From the NCBI GenBank assembly GCA_028710865.1, contig JAQTUF010000001.1:159202-223201 (forward strand): a stretch of DNA of 64,000 bases. The letters are read 5' to 3'. Under the pieces are notes generated by a model. It was not told the DNA's origin, did no database searches, and saw nothing but the letters and a program-made list of their open reading frames with translations. A program made the position numbers and the translations under genes. Below, piece after piece: positions 26,074-36,100 of this stretch (its first letter is position 1; each line of letters begins with the position of its first letter). The stretch is from Candidatus Shapirobacteria bacterium (lineage in GTDB: Bacteria; Patescibacteria; Microgenomatia; UBA12405).

Positions 26074-27351
26074 GTGAATTTATTTACAAAAATTAAAAAA
26101 ATCTTTAAAAAAATTGGGCCGGGATTTATTACTGGTGCGGCAGATGATGACCCATCAGGAATTGCAACATATTCAATTGCTGGAGCACAATATGGATATA
26201 GATTAAATTGGTTAACATTATTTTTATGGCCAGCGATGGTGGCAATACAAGAAATGTGTGGAAGAATAGGAATGATTACTGGGAAAGGACTTTCAGGAAT
26301 AATTAAAAAATATTATTCAAAAAGATTATTATTTTTTGCAACTAGTCTATTAATAATTGCTAATGTAATAAACATAGGGGCTGATTTAGGAATAATGGCG
26401 GCGGCTATGCAAATGCTTTTTGGATTTTACTTTAATTACTGGTTAATAGTAATGGGATTTTTTATTATTTGGATGGAATTAGTGATTCCCTATAAAAAGT
26501 ATTCAAAAATTTTAAAATGGTTAGCTTTGAGTCTAATGGTTTATGTAATAACAGCTTTTTTGGTAAAACAAGACTGGAAACAAATCACCTTTAATACTTT
26601 AATACCACAGATAGATTTTAACCTAGGCTATATTATAGTAATGATTGGATTTTTGGGAACAACTATATCACCATATTTATTTTTTTGGCAGGCGTCAGAA
26701 GAAGTAGAAGAGGAAATTATGGATGGAAGAATTAAAGATTTTGATTGTAAACCAAAAATTAGAGCAATAGATATAAAAGTGATGGGTAGAGATACAAAAA
26801 TAGGAATGCTTTTTTCCAACTTAATGACTTTTTTTATTATTCTAACTACAGCGGCCACTCTTCATGCTAATGGAATATTTGATATAGAAACTCCCCAACA
26901 AGCAGCTTTGGCACTTAAACCATTGGCAGGAAATTTTGCTTATATTCTTTTTTCGATAGGAATAATAGGTATTGGTTGGCAATCAGTACCAGTTTTGGCC
27001 GGATCGCTGGGATATGCAGTTTCGGAAATGTTTGGGTTTAAGGAAGGATTATCAAAAAAGTTTAGTAAGGCAAAAGCTTTTTATATAGTAATAGCAATAG
27101 CCACAATAGTGGGAGTTTTGATTAATTTGGCCAAAGTGAATGTAATTAAAGCGTTGTACTATGCAGCTATAATTAATGGTATTGCGGCAGTACCATTAAT
27201 AGCAATCATTATAAAAATTGCCAGTAATGAAAAGATTGTAGGTAAAAATGGGACAAAACTTAAAAATAGAATAATTGCTTGGATAACTTTTATATTTATG
27301 TTGGTATCGGTATTGGTAATGCTAGGACAAATAATTTTTAAAATAACTTAA
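26074..27351 (+). CDS. Nramp-related (SLC11-like) divalent metal transporter with altered ion site
   Basis: A 425-residue transporter with about 11 transmembrane helices. The N-terminus GPGFITGAADDDPSGIATYS aligns with Nramp helix 1, but the canonical DPGN metal motif reads DPSG. In helix 6 the MPH motif, whose Met binds soft transition metals, reads SPY (GTTISPYLFFWQASEE). Family relatives lacking this Met have been linked to Mg2+ or Mn2+ rather than Fe2+ transport, so a hard-ion substrate is likely here. Start is GTG at 26074; the ATG-less upstream gap to korA is 61 bases. Confidence 0.82.
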   Translation: MNLFTKIKKIFKKIGPGFITGAADDDPSGIATYSIAGAQYGYRLNWLTLFLWPAMVAIQEMCGRIGMITGKGLSGIIKKYYSKRLLFFATSLLIIANVINIGADLGIMAAAMQMLFGFYFNYWLIVMGFFIIWMELVIPYKKYSKILKWLALSLMVYVITAFLVKQDWKQITFNTLIPQIDFNLGYIIVMIGFLGTTISPYLFFWQASEEVEEEIMDGRIKDFDCKPKIRAIDIKVMGRDTKIGMLFSNLMTFFIILTTAATLHANGIFDIETPQQAALALKPLAGNFAYILFSIGIIGIGWQSVPVLAGSLGYAVSEMFGFKEGLSKKFSKAKAFYIVIAIATIVGVLINLAKVNVIKALYYAAIINGIAAVPLIAIIIKIASNEKIVGKNGTKLKNRIIAWITFIFMLVSVLVMLGQIIFKIT

Positions 27352-27356
27352 AAAAT

Positions 27357-27520
27357 TTGCAATTAAAAAGTCTTGTGATAGACTACAGACTGATTTAAGC
27401 AATTGAAGAAATCTTGTAATAAGTTGCCCGAGCACAATTTACTTTGTGAATTAATAATTTTTGGGCATTGTTAGTCTTTTTAGGTTAAGGCCAAAAGACA
27501 TTGCTGCTCAAAAAATTATT
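27357..27520 (+). promoter_or_regulatory. Promoter and structured leader of the DEAD-box helicase gene
   Basis: TTGCAA (27357-27362), a 16-base spacer and TAGACT (27379-27384) give a start near 27391 and a leader of about 130 bases. Within it a GCCC...GGGC pair encloses CACAA/TTGTG, and GTCTTTT pairs with AAAAGAC. Most genes here have no leader, so this one stands out. Cold-shock control by a folded leader is known for other DEAD-box helicase genes and is plausible here. Confidence 0.45.
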
Positions 27521-28786
27521 ATGTACAACAATAGAAGCTCGTCTTATGGACGAGGAAATAGAAATACCTCATCTGGCGGTAATTTTAGAAATTTTAGTGC
27601 TCCAAGACCTAATTTTGGATCAAGACCAAATAGTGGAAGTAGATTTGGAAATTCCCGAAAACCAAGAAGATTTGGAGAAAATTTAGATGCGTCTTTATTT
27701 ATCAAAAAAGCCTCGGAAATAGTTACTATTGAAGAAGCAGAAGTAAAAAATACTTTTGAAGATTTTGGGTTTGATCAAATTTTACTCAAAAATATTAAAG
27801 ACAAAGGTTATACTAAACCGACTCAAATTCAAGACCAAGTAATTTCTTTGGTAATTTCTGGACAAGATGTCTTGGGAATTGCATCTACTGGAACTGGAAA
27901 AACAGCTGCTTTTGCACTACCTTTGATTGATCAAATAGTTAAAAATCCAAACAAAAGAATAATTATTTTGGCACCAACTAGAGAATTAGCAATGCAAATT
28001 AGACAAGAGATTAGGTCATTTACTTTTGGATTGAAAGTTTATGTGTCTTTGGCAATTGGAGGAGCTTTTTTAAAAGAACAAATTATGGATATTAGAAGGG
28101 ACCCTCATATAATTGTGGGAACTCCAGGAAGGATAAAAGATTTAGGAGATCGAAGAGTTATTAATTTTTCTAAAATGGACACATTGGTGTTGGATGAAGT
28201 TGATCGAATGTTGGATATGGGATTTATCAATGACATTAGATCAATTGTTGATAAAATACCAGCCGATAGACAAACTTTATTTTTCTCAGCTACTATGGAT
28301 CGAAAAATGGAAGGGTTGGTTGATTCTTTTTTACGAAATCCAGCTAAGGTTTCGATTAAAGCTCAAAATACTTCTGACCATGTCGAACAAAATGTAGTAA
28401 TGGTAAATCGTAATGATAAACAAGAAATGTTAGTTAAATTGTTAAAACAATCGGAATTTAAAAAAGTATTGGTCTTTGGAGCTACTAAAAGAATGGTAGA
28501 AAGAATATCAAACAATTTAATTGATACTGGATTTAGAGCTGGGTCACTTCATGGTGATAAACCACAACACAAAAGACAAACAGTATTAAGAATGTTTAAA
28601 GAAAATCAAATTAATGTATTAGTTGCTACTGATGTAGCTGCTAGAGGACTTGATGTGGCTGATATCAGTCATGTAATTAATTTTGATAAACCAAATAATT
28701 ATGAAGATTATATCCACCGAATTGGCAGAACTGGAAGAGCTAATGCTAAAGGTTATGCTTTGACCTTTGTGGAAAGTAAGTATTAA
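27521..28786 (+). CDS. DEAD-box RNA helicase (with DEVD)
   Basis: A 421-residue RNA helicase. An N-terminal Arg/Gly/Ser/Asn-rich tail of about 45 residues, likely RNA-binding, leads to the Q motif (GYTKPTQIQ), ASTGTGKT, PTRELAMQI, VLDEVDRML, FSATM, ARGLDVAD and HRIGRTGRA. Motif II is DEVD rather than DEAD; the metal-binding Asp and Glu are kept. It remodels RNA in ribosome assembly or mRNA decay. The frame extends to a TTG at 27461, but that part lies in the folded leader; the ATG at 27521 is preferred. It overlaps the convergent AlkD gene by 4 bases. Confidence 0.92.
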   Translation: MYNNRSSSYGRGNRNTSSGGNFRNFSAPRPNFGSRPNSGSRFGNSRKPRRFGENLDASLFIKKASEIVTIEEAEVKNTFEDFGFDQILLKNIKDKGYTKPTQIQDQVISLVISGQDVLGIASTGTGKTAAFALPLIDQIVKNPNKRIIILAPTRELAMQIRQEIRSFTFGLKVYVSLAIGGAFLKEQIMDIRRDPHIIVGTPGRIKDLGDRRVINFSKMDTLVLDEVDRMLDMGFINDIRSIVDKIPADRQTLFFSATMDRKMEGLVDSFLRNPAKVSIKAQNTSDHVEQNVVMVNRNDKQEMLVKLLKQSEFKKVLVFGATKRMVERISNNLIDTGFRAGSLHGDKPQHKRQTVLRMFKENQINVLVATDVAARGLDVADISHVINFDKPNNYEDYIHRIGRTGRANAKGYALTFVESKY

Positions 28787-29514
28787 ATCTTTTTATTGTA
28801 TTTACGACCAGTAGTAGCTTTGGTAAAAGCTTCACGATAAGCAATTTTGGGGAGATTATCTTTATTTTTCTCTAAATAAGTTAAGACCTCGTCTTTATGA
28901 AATTTAACTAAAGATCGGAGAGCCCAAGAAACGGCTTTGGTGATTAAAATTTCTTTTTCGAATTTTAGGTTTTCTATATTTTTAAAAGCCAATTTAGAAA
29001 GTTTAGGGTCGTCTGACTGTTCTAGAGATTTAGTTAATAAAACTAAACTAGCACGACGTTTGTTTATGTTGGTACTTTTATTAAATTGGGTTAATATTTT
29101 TTGCCACTCATCCCAGTTTGAAAGTAAATTTTCAGCTGTAAAATTAGACTGACAAAGTCCATCATTTTCTGCCCAACCACAGGTATAATTTAACCATAGA
29201 TCAAGATTTTTTGGATCAAAGTTTTTTAAATTATTTTTAGAGAAAAATAAAATTTTGCCAGCTAGGGCAAGTTCTGTATAAGTAGTCCCTGATTGATAAA
29301 GAGAATTTAATAGTTCAATAGTTTGTGTTTCATTTAAATTATTTTCTTTAATAATTTTTTTTGCCAAATCAACCACAATACTAGTACTAATCCCATGATA
29401 AATTTTGTTGGTACCTAAATATTTTTTAACCCAGTCTTTTTCTTTTTGGTCAGACTTTGATTGATAACCTTTAAAAGATTTTAAAATTTGAAGATGAATT
29501 GGGTTGTTAATCAT
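28783..29514 (-). CDS. AlkD-like DNA alkylation repair protein
   Basis: A 243-residue all-helical HEAT-like repeat protein of the DNA alkylation repair (AlkD/AlkC) superfamily. KKYLGTNKIYHGIS near the start, a central YTCGWAENDGLCQS and RRASLVLL and VSWALRSL helices fit the family. AlkD-type glycosylases remove 3-methyladenine and 7-methylguanine. The ATG at 29514 overlaps the sortase stop by 8 bases; the TTG at 29529 is less likely. It is the last gene of the surface protein-sortase operon, with no obvious functional link. Confidence 0.8.
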   Translation of the reverse strand: MINNPIHLQILKSFKGYQSKSDQKEKDWVKKYLGTNKIYHGISTSIVVDLAKKIIKENNLNETQTIELLNSLYQSGTTYTELALAGKILFFSKNNLKNFDPKNLDLWLNYTCGWAENDGLCQSNFTAENLLSNWDEWQKILTQFNKSTNINKRRASLVLLTKSLEQSDDPKLSKLAFKNIENLKFEKEILITKAVSWALRSLVKFHKDEVLTYLEKNKDNLPKIAYREAFTKATTGRKYNKKI

Positions 29515-30133
29515 TTTTAAGGGTAGCAATTACTAATAACCTTTTTAGGGTAGTTCCTGGGGGCCAACAAGTCATTAAAGTGAGTTGATTTGGGGAATTG
29601 CCAATTAAATAATTTATTTCACTAGCATTGACTAATTTAGTCTCAATAACAGAATAATGATAAGGTTGGCTTTGATAATAAATAATAATTTCGTCATCTT
29701 TGATTAATTTATTGAGCAAATAAAAGACAGCATTGTATTGATTGGCTTGATACCAATTTCCGGCTGAATGGGCAAAAATAAAAGTATTACCACCACTATT
29801 GGGAGTTGATGAACCTTTTGCATGGGCAACTCCTCGAGTAAGAGCGATTTGATATTCATGAGAATTAAAAGGGTCAACATTATCAATGACTTTGGTATTG
29901 GCATTAATTTTGGGAATAACAATAGAAAAATTAGTATCGACTGGAATTATTTCTTTGTTTAAATTTCTACTGCTGAATTGATAAGAGATCTCAGATTTTA
30001 AAACTGGAGAAAAAATACTAAGAGGAATGAATAAAGCAATAATAATCAAAATACCACCAATTAGAGAGAGTCGAGAGAAAATCTTTTTATCGTCGAATGC
30101 TTTTTTTACCTTTTTTGATTTTTTTAAAGGCAT
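29507..30133 (-). CDS. Sortase (class D/E-like)
   Basis: A 208-residue membrane-anchored transpeptidase. A Lys-rich cytoplasmic start and a transmembrane helix (about residues 22-44) precede the sortase beta-barrel with the catalytic triad: His in FIFAHSAG (H122), Cys in LTLMTCWPPG (C189) and Arg in TTLKRLL (R198). Sortases cut LPXTG signals and join the protein to the cell wall or to pilin subunits. Two candidate substrates are in the window: the giant protein directly upstream (LPGTG) and the Ig-like protein at 9545 (IPKTG). The first 47 bases overlap the end of the giant gene in another frame. Confidence 0.9.
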   Translation of the reverse strand: MPLKKSKKVKKAFDDKKIFSRLSLIGGILIIIALFIPLSIFSPVLKSEISYQFSSRNLNKEIIPVDTNFSIVIPKINANTKVIDNVDPFNSHEYQIALTRGVAHAKGSSTPNSGGNTFIFAHSAGNWYQANQYNAVFYLLNKLIKDDEIIIYYQSQPYHYSVIETKLVNASEINYLIGNSPNQLTLMTCWPPGTTLKRLLVIATLKND

Positions 30134-33100
30134 AGATAATTATAGCCAAAACAACGATGATTATAAGAGCAGAAATAAATTTATGCTGACTAAAAAAACT
30201 TTGTTTATTAATATTTTTGGTTCCTAAAACTTGGCCATTTTCGGTTGAATTTTCATTACTTTCTCCCAATTCAGATTCACTAGGTTGACCTTCTTCTGGA
30301 TTGGAAATGTTTGATCCTTCAACTGGAATAGCACCAGTGGCAGCAGTAGGGGTTAGATTGGTGGTAGAAGTAGTGGTAGTAGTTGTAGTAACAACACTAT
30401 CCCCTACTAAACCAGAACCATTGCCAGCGTCATCAAAAGCACGGAGGACAAAATAATAATCTTTATTACAATCTGGAACACTATTGCTAAAATCATATTC
30501 TTGATTAGAACCAATATTTATATTACCAACTTTGGAACCATCATCAGCGATAAAAGAAGTAATATCGGCTCTATAAATTTCAACTCTAACAGTTTTATTA
30601 CCATCATCAGCAGTTCTAAAGTGAATTTTATAATCACAATTATTTAATTTATCTTTACGGTAATCAGTAGGAGTATCTGGACTATAATTTTTGTAGGCTA
30701 AATCAACTATTTGACTGGTAGTAACATCAGATCCAGCTAAAGCTTTAACTTGGAACTGATAAGAACCACTTTCATTAATAACTGAGGACAAATCACAATA
30801 AGATGAATTGCCGCCATCAGTTAAAATAATATCAGAGCCAAACTGAGAAAAAGCAGTATCATCAGGATCTTTCTTTAAACATTGAATAGTAATAGATCGA
30901 TCTTGAATATCAAGAGCAACAAATTTTAGTTCAATATTTTTAATATTGGTGGGAGAATCGGGCTCTTCAAGACGAACTAAAAGATCTGAATTGGCAGCCA
31001 AAACTGGGCTAGATAAAAGTCCAAAAGTTAAGAGAGTTAAAAGAATAGTTAAAATAGTTTTTCTACCCATCTTAGTGAGTATTTTACCACTTTTAATAAG
31101 TCCGAATCCAAGAGCACCCATAATGGCACTAATGATTAGCCAAATAGTAGCAGCACCGGTACCAGGAAGCTCGGTGGAAGCACCTAATACTTGACCCTCA
31201 ACAGTTTCCTCTTTTTCAACTCCAGCTGAAACTGAATTTTGAGTACTGGCAACAACTGGGACTTGGGTACCGACGAAATTAGTATCAATTTTCCCTTCAT
31301 CTTCAGCAGTAGCTAAAACCGTTTGATTAGCATCGTAAGCATAATTACCCATAGCATAAGCTAAGTCTTTATAAGTACCAGATTGTTGGTCAGTAGAAAT
31401 ATCGGCAGTATAAGTAAGCTCTAATTTGTCCCCTGCTTTTAAGTCTCCTAAATTCCAAACTCCAGGTGAATGATATTGTGGTTCACTAATTGAAGAAGTG
31501 ATATCAACTCCATTTTTCAAAATTTTGTAAGAACCAGAGCGATATTTGAAACCATTGGACAAAAGATCGGTAACTTTAAAATCGGCAACATCGTTGTTGG
31601 AAATATTTAAACCAATATTATATTGAACAGAATTACCTGGACTTAAATTACTAACGGCGTTGTTTGATTTGGTAATAGTGGCAGTTGGCTCGAGTCGTTG
31701 GTTGCCAATATAACAGGTTTTTGTTTGACCAGGATTGATAGTCAAATGATTACCCGAAATATAACCATTGTTATAATATTCACCTGAACCAGAGCCATTA
31801 TTACAAACAATGTCGGTTACACCCATCACTCCACAACCTGTTCCCCAGTTGTAATCTATATATTGGTTGTCAATATGATCAGTACTAACAGGTAAAACTG
31901 GAGGAAGAGAATTTATACCATACTGGAATAAGTGACAGATATTGACTGACCCACTGTTACAGGCTACCCCTTCACCATAAGAAACCAAATCGGAATACCC
32001 CCTGACATGACAAGCCCAAAGAGCACAGGTGGCGGCATCTTTACAATCATTCCAACCAGCACATTGACCATGGTGACCATAAGCTTCACCAGGAGTAGTT
32101 ATTTTGACGCCATTACCGCTATCTTCACAATAAATATTAGTTTGAGTCCAGCCCGGTTGAGAATATAAATCTTCACTAAGGTCATAATCTCCTGGAGTTA
32201 AATTATTGAAGAATACTTGACCATTTTCATTAGTATTGAGTGATGTTTGATCGGTTAAATTGATAGTCCAGTTAGATAAATTTTCTTCGCCATCATCTTT
32301 TTGACCATTACCATTGATGTCATTAAATTTATTAACAATAACTTTACTTAGTTGTTGATTACCAAAATTGTATTCCGGACCTTCAACAGCATTTATAGAG
32401 ACATTAAAGCCATTAGAATTTTGATCAGGAAGAGTGACTGTATAACAAACTGAAGTTGGTGCTGTTTGGGACCAACCTGGTTGATTTACTTCACAGATTT
32501 GATATTCACCTGGTTCAAGGTCTTCAAACCAATACCAACCAAAATGCTGGTCGGTATCACTAGTAACCATGGATTGTTCTTGATCATCTAAAATTCCATT
32601 TTTATTGGCATCTATAAATATGGTCCAACCGGAAAGTAATGGTTCTAATTGACAAATTTGAGCAATTTTTAATCCATCTGTTTCACCTTCTTCGTCAATA
32701 CAATCCCTAATACCATTACCATTTAGATCATTAAATTTGAATCCGTGAATATCGCTTAACTTAGTATTGGTAAAGACACAGGAAATAGCATCTCCGGCTT
32801 CAATTTGAATACTGTCTAGTCCGGTTCTAATAGGCTGATCATTTTTACTACAAAGTTGGCTAGTGGCAAACCATTTATCTGGTAATACTTCTGAAAGAGA
32901 GTAAGTCCCTGGAATTAGTGATGAATTAATATAAGGAGTGTCTTGATCAGTTAAATTGAATTGAACTGGTGAACTATCACCTATTCTTTCTAAATTAAAA
33001 GTAAAAGATTGTGAGTCACCTGATGGATTAGTAACTTTATCAACGGTAATAGAGGCATAATTACGAGCATTGAAGGCAACACAGTAATAAGTGGTGCCAT

Positions 33101-36100
33101 ATTGTGGGTTATTTATCCATTCCCAATTGTCGTAATTAGCGGTGTCGCCAGTGCAATAGAACTCGGCACTAACATCACTGCCATTACTGAACCCAACAAA
33201 AGGACTAGAATTAGTAGGAACTACTTCCCTAACTTCAATTCTGTCACCATAATTTGATATATCATTAATTTCAACGGTATTATTGGCAATAAATGTTTGC
33301 CATGGATTACCTAAACTGCTAGTGTCGGTTTGGAAAGCTCCAAAACTACCAGCTCCAGCTGGGCCATATTGGAATTGCCATTGATTTTCTAATCGACAAT
33401 GACCATCGCTTTGATCAACCCAATTTTGAGCGGTATCTGGGCCAATTGCGCCTTGAGTATTATTAGGTAAATATATTTCAGCGTCACAAACAACTTTCTG
33501 GGCTTGGAGTTTGACAGAATTTATTTCGGCATTACAATCGTTGTAATAGATAATTTGACCTTCCGTGTTCCAGTTTAAACCTGGATAAGTGCCACCAATA
33601 AATACATATGGAGGAATAATATCTCCCCAGTCATCTTCAGGATAAACACCACCCGTGTGGCCTAAATGACCTCCTTGTAAATCACCATTATTTTGAATAT
33701 TTGGAGATATTTGATTATAAGGGTTAGCATTGGCACTAGTGGCATGACAAATAGTCACATTGTCGTTAACAAGTTCTAACTCACAACTAGAATTACAAGT
33801 GAAGTCATTATTAGATAAATCACCTAAATTAATTCCATCACATTCCTCTTCTCCATTGATAATTCCGTCACCACAAAATATGTTTCTTTGATTACCAAAA
33901 CCAATTCGATTGTTTGTTTGAGTATTTAATATTTCGATATTTCTACAATTCCCAGTAGTATTGGTCCAAACATTGCTATCGTAAACTTCTTTAACCCAAT
34001 AAGTGTTTCCAACTAATAAACCATTAATATGGGTAACACCACTATTATCACTGGTACCACTGGCGATATAATCTCCACTACAAGTATTATTTTCGTAAAC
34101 TTCAAAAGTCCAATTTTCTAATGGACCTTCACCAGCATCGACATCGCCGTCACCGTTTTTATCTTCAAACTTATTTATATGAAGAGGAGCAGTATCTCTA
34201 ACATTCCAAAAAGTACAAACAACATCAGCGTCCTTATTTATAGTTACTAAACTTCCATCTACGGATCCACTAGTACAGGATATACCTCCTTTTTTGTCGT
34301 CAAGATGAAAATTTGCTTTTTGAGTTTCTGTTATCTGATAATTTCCAGTTGGTAAGGTTATAGCTAAATCACCAGTATTATGATCGGATCCTCCATTATA
34401 TTGCCATTTCCAATCCGTAGCTTCGGTTTCACCAAGATCTGTATAATCTCCATCTCCATTAAGATCAACATTTTTGAGAACTTGAAGTGTACCTGTGTTG
34501 CGAGTATTGGTAAATATACAAATAACATCTTCATTTTCACTAATAGATACTTCTCCTGTGGAGGTGTCAATATTGTGTGATGTGTCTCCTGCGTCAACAA
34601 TATCATTATCATTTAAGTCATTAAAACAAGTTAATGCACCAGTATAAGGAGCATTTATCATGAGTGTTTCACTTACGTAGTATTTACCTGTATTTACAGT
34701 ATTTTCCCCACTTGTTCCATCTGAATCAGAGATCCAATCGGAATCAATTTGGGAACCTCCCTGTTCTGTACCTATATTAATATATGCTCCACCAGGTGTA
34801 CCGATCCAATGTTTTTGCAATTCGATTTTCCCCTGTTTTCTAGTATTAGTTACACTACAATTTAAATTTTCTCCAGGTCTTAAGGCAATAGACATAGTTC
34901 CATACCAATGGTTGTATTGAGGATAATTATCAAGATTAAAATTTGAAGTACACTCTATAATTGAAGGTGTCCAATCAGAGTTAGCAACCTCGCTAATGTC
35001 ATAAAAGTTTGAATTAAGGTTTTGAAAAATTTTGGTGTCGGAATAAGCTAAATCACTATCATTATCATCATCTAAAACAAACTGAGTAGTTGCAGATCCC
35101 ATAGGGGTGTAATTAAAGGCAAAATCTTGTCCACTGTTTAAATTATCAACTTTAGTTAAAGTAATGGAACCGTATTCTATTTGACAAGTAGTGTTACAGT
35201 TATCACCTGAAGTGTTGTTGTGATCATCACATTCTTCACCATTATTAGTATCTAAATTACCATCGCCACAATAAGGACCCGTCACAATTATAGGAACACA
35301 GCTAGTATTGCAATAATTACAAGTGCCTTCATACGGGGCAGAACAGGCAATATCAGTATTGCTTGCACCGCTATCACATATTTCTCCTGGTTGAATAAAG
35401 CCATCACCACAGGTAGCGTCTTTACAATCGTTAGTACACAAATCAGTGTTAACTGAATTACCATCGTCACATTCTTCACCAACACTCAAAATTCCGTCGC
35501 CACAATCAGCTAAATAATCATTAGTAAAGGTACAGGAAACGATATCACTATTACCTACAACGATACTTCCAACGCCATTGCTGATAGAAGAGCCGACCGG
35601 ATTTCCATTTTTGATACAAACGGCTGAATTAAAAGAATAACCGGTCTTTACGGGGTCTTCTACTACAGAATAGGTCCCGGAAGTGACTGGGATGGCGTCG
35701 GTATAGCCCTGACTATCAGTGGAATAACTTTGACCATTAATAGTAAATTGCCAACCACTTAGAGGTGCCTGATCATTGCCATTAATATTTTTGATAATAG
35801 TGATAGTACCGCCACAAGTTTGACTGGCAAAAGTGGCTAAAGTAGAGGCTAAGCTGGCAAAATCAGAAGTGATAACATCAGCATTTAAATCAGTTCCAAC
35901 TGTTGGTCCAGAAATGGCTTTAAGATTGTTTATATTCAAATCATTACCAATACCTAGAGCAATTATTCTGGTACCAGATGATTTGAGTGAATTAGCAACT
36001 ACGACAGCATCGGCGACAGCTTGACTCTCATTAACACTAGTTCCACTAGTTCCAGTTCTATTTGGATTGCCGTCGGAGGCAAAAATAACTAAATTAGGTT

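Noticed and set aside
27461..27520. Twenty extra N-terminal codons for the DEAD-box helicase from a TTG
   Set aside because: That stretch is in the hairpin-rich leader, and the Arg/Gly-rich start MYNNRSSSYGRGN is a natural N-terminus.
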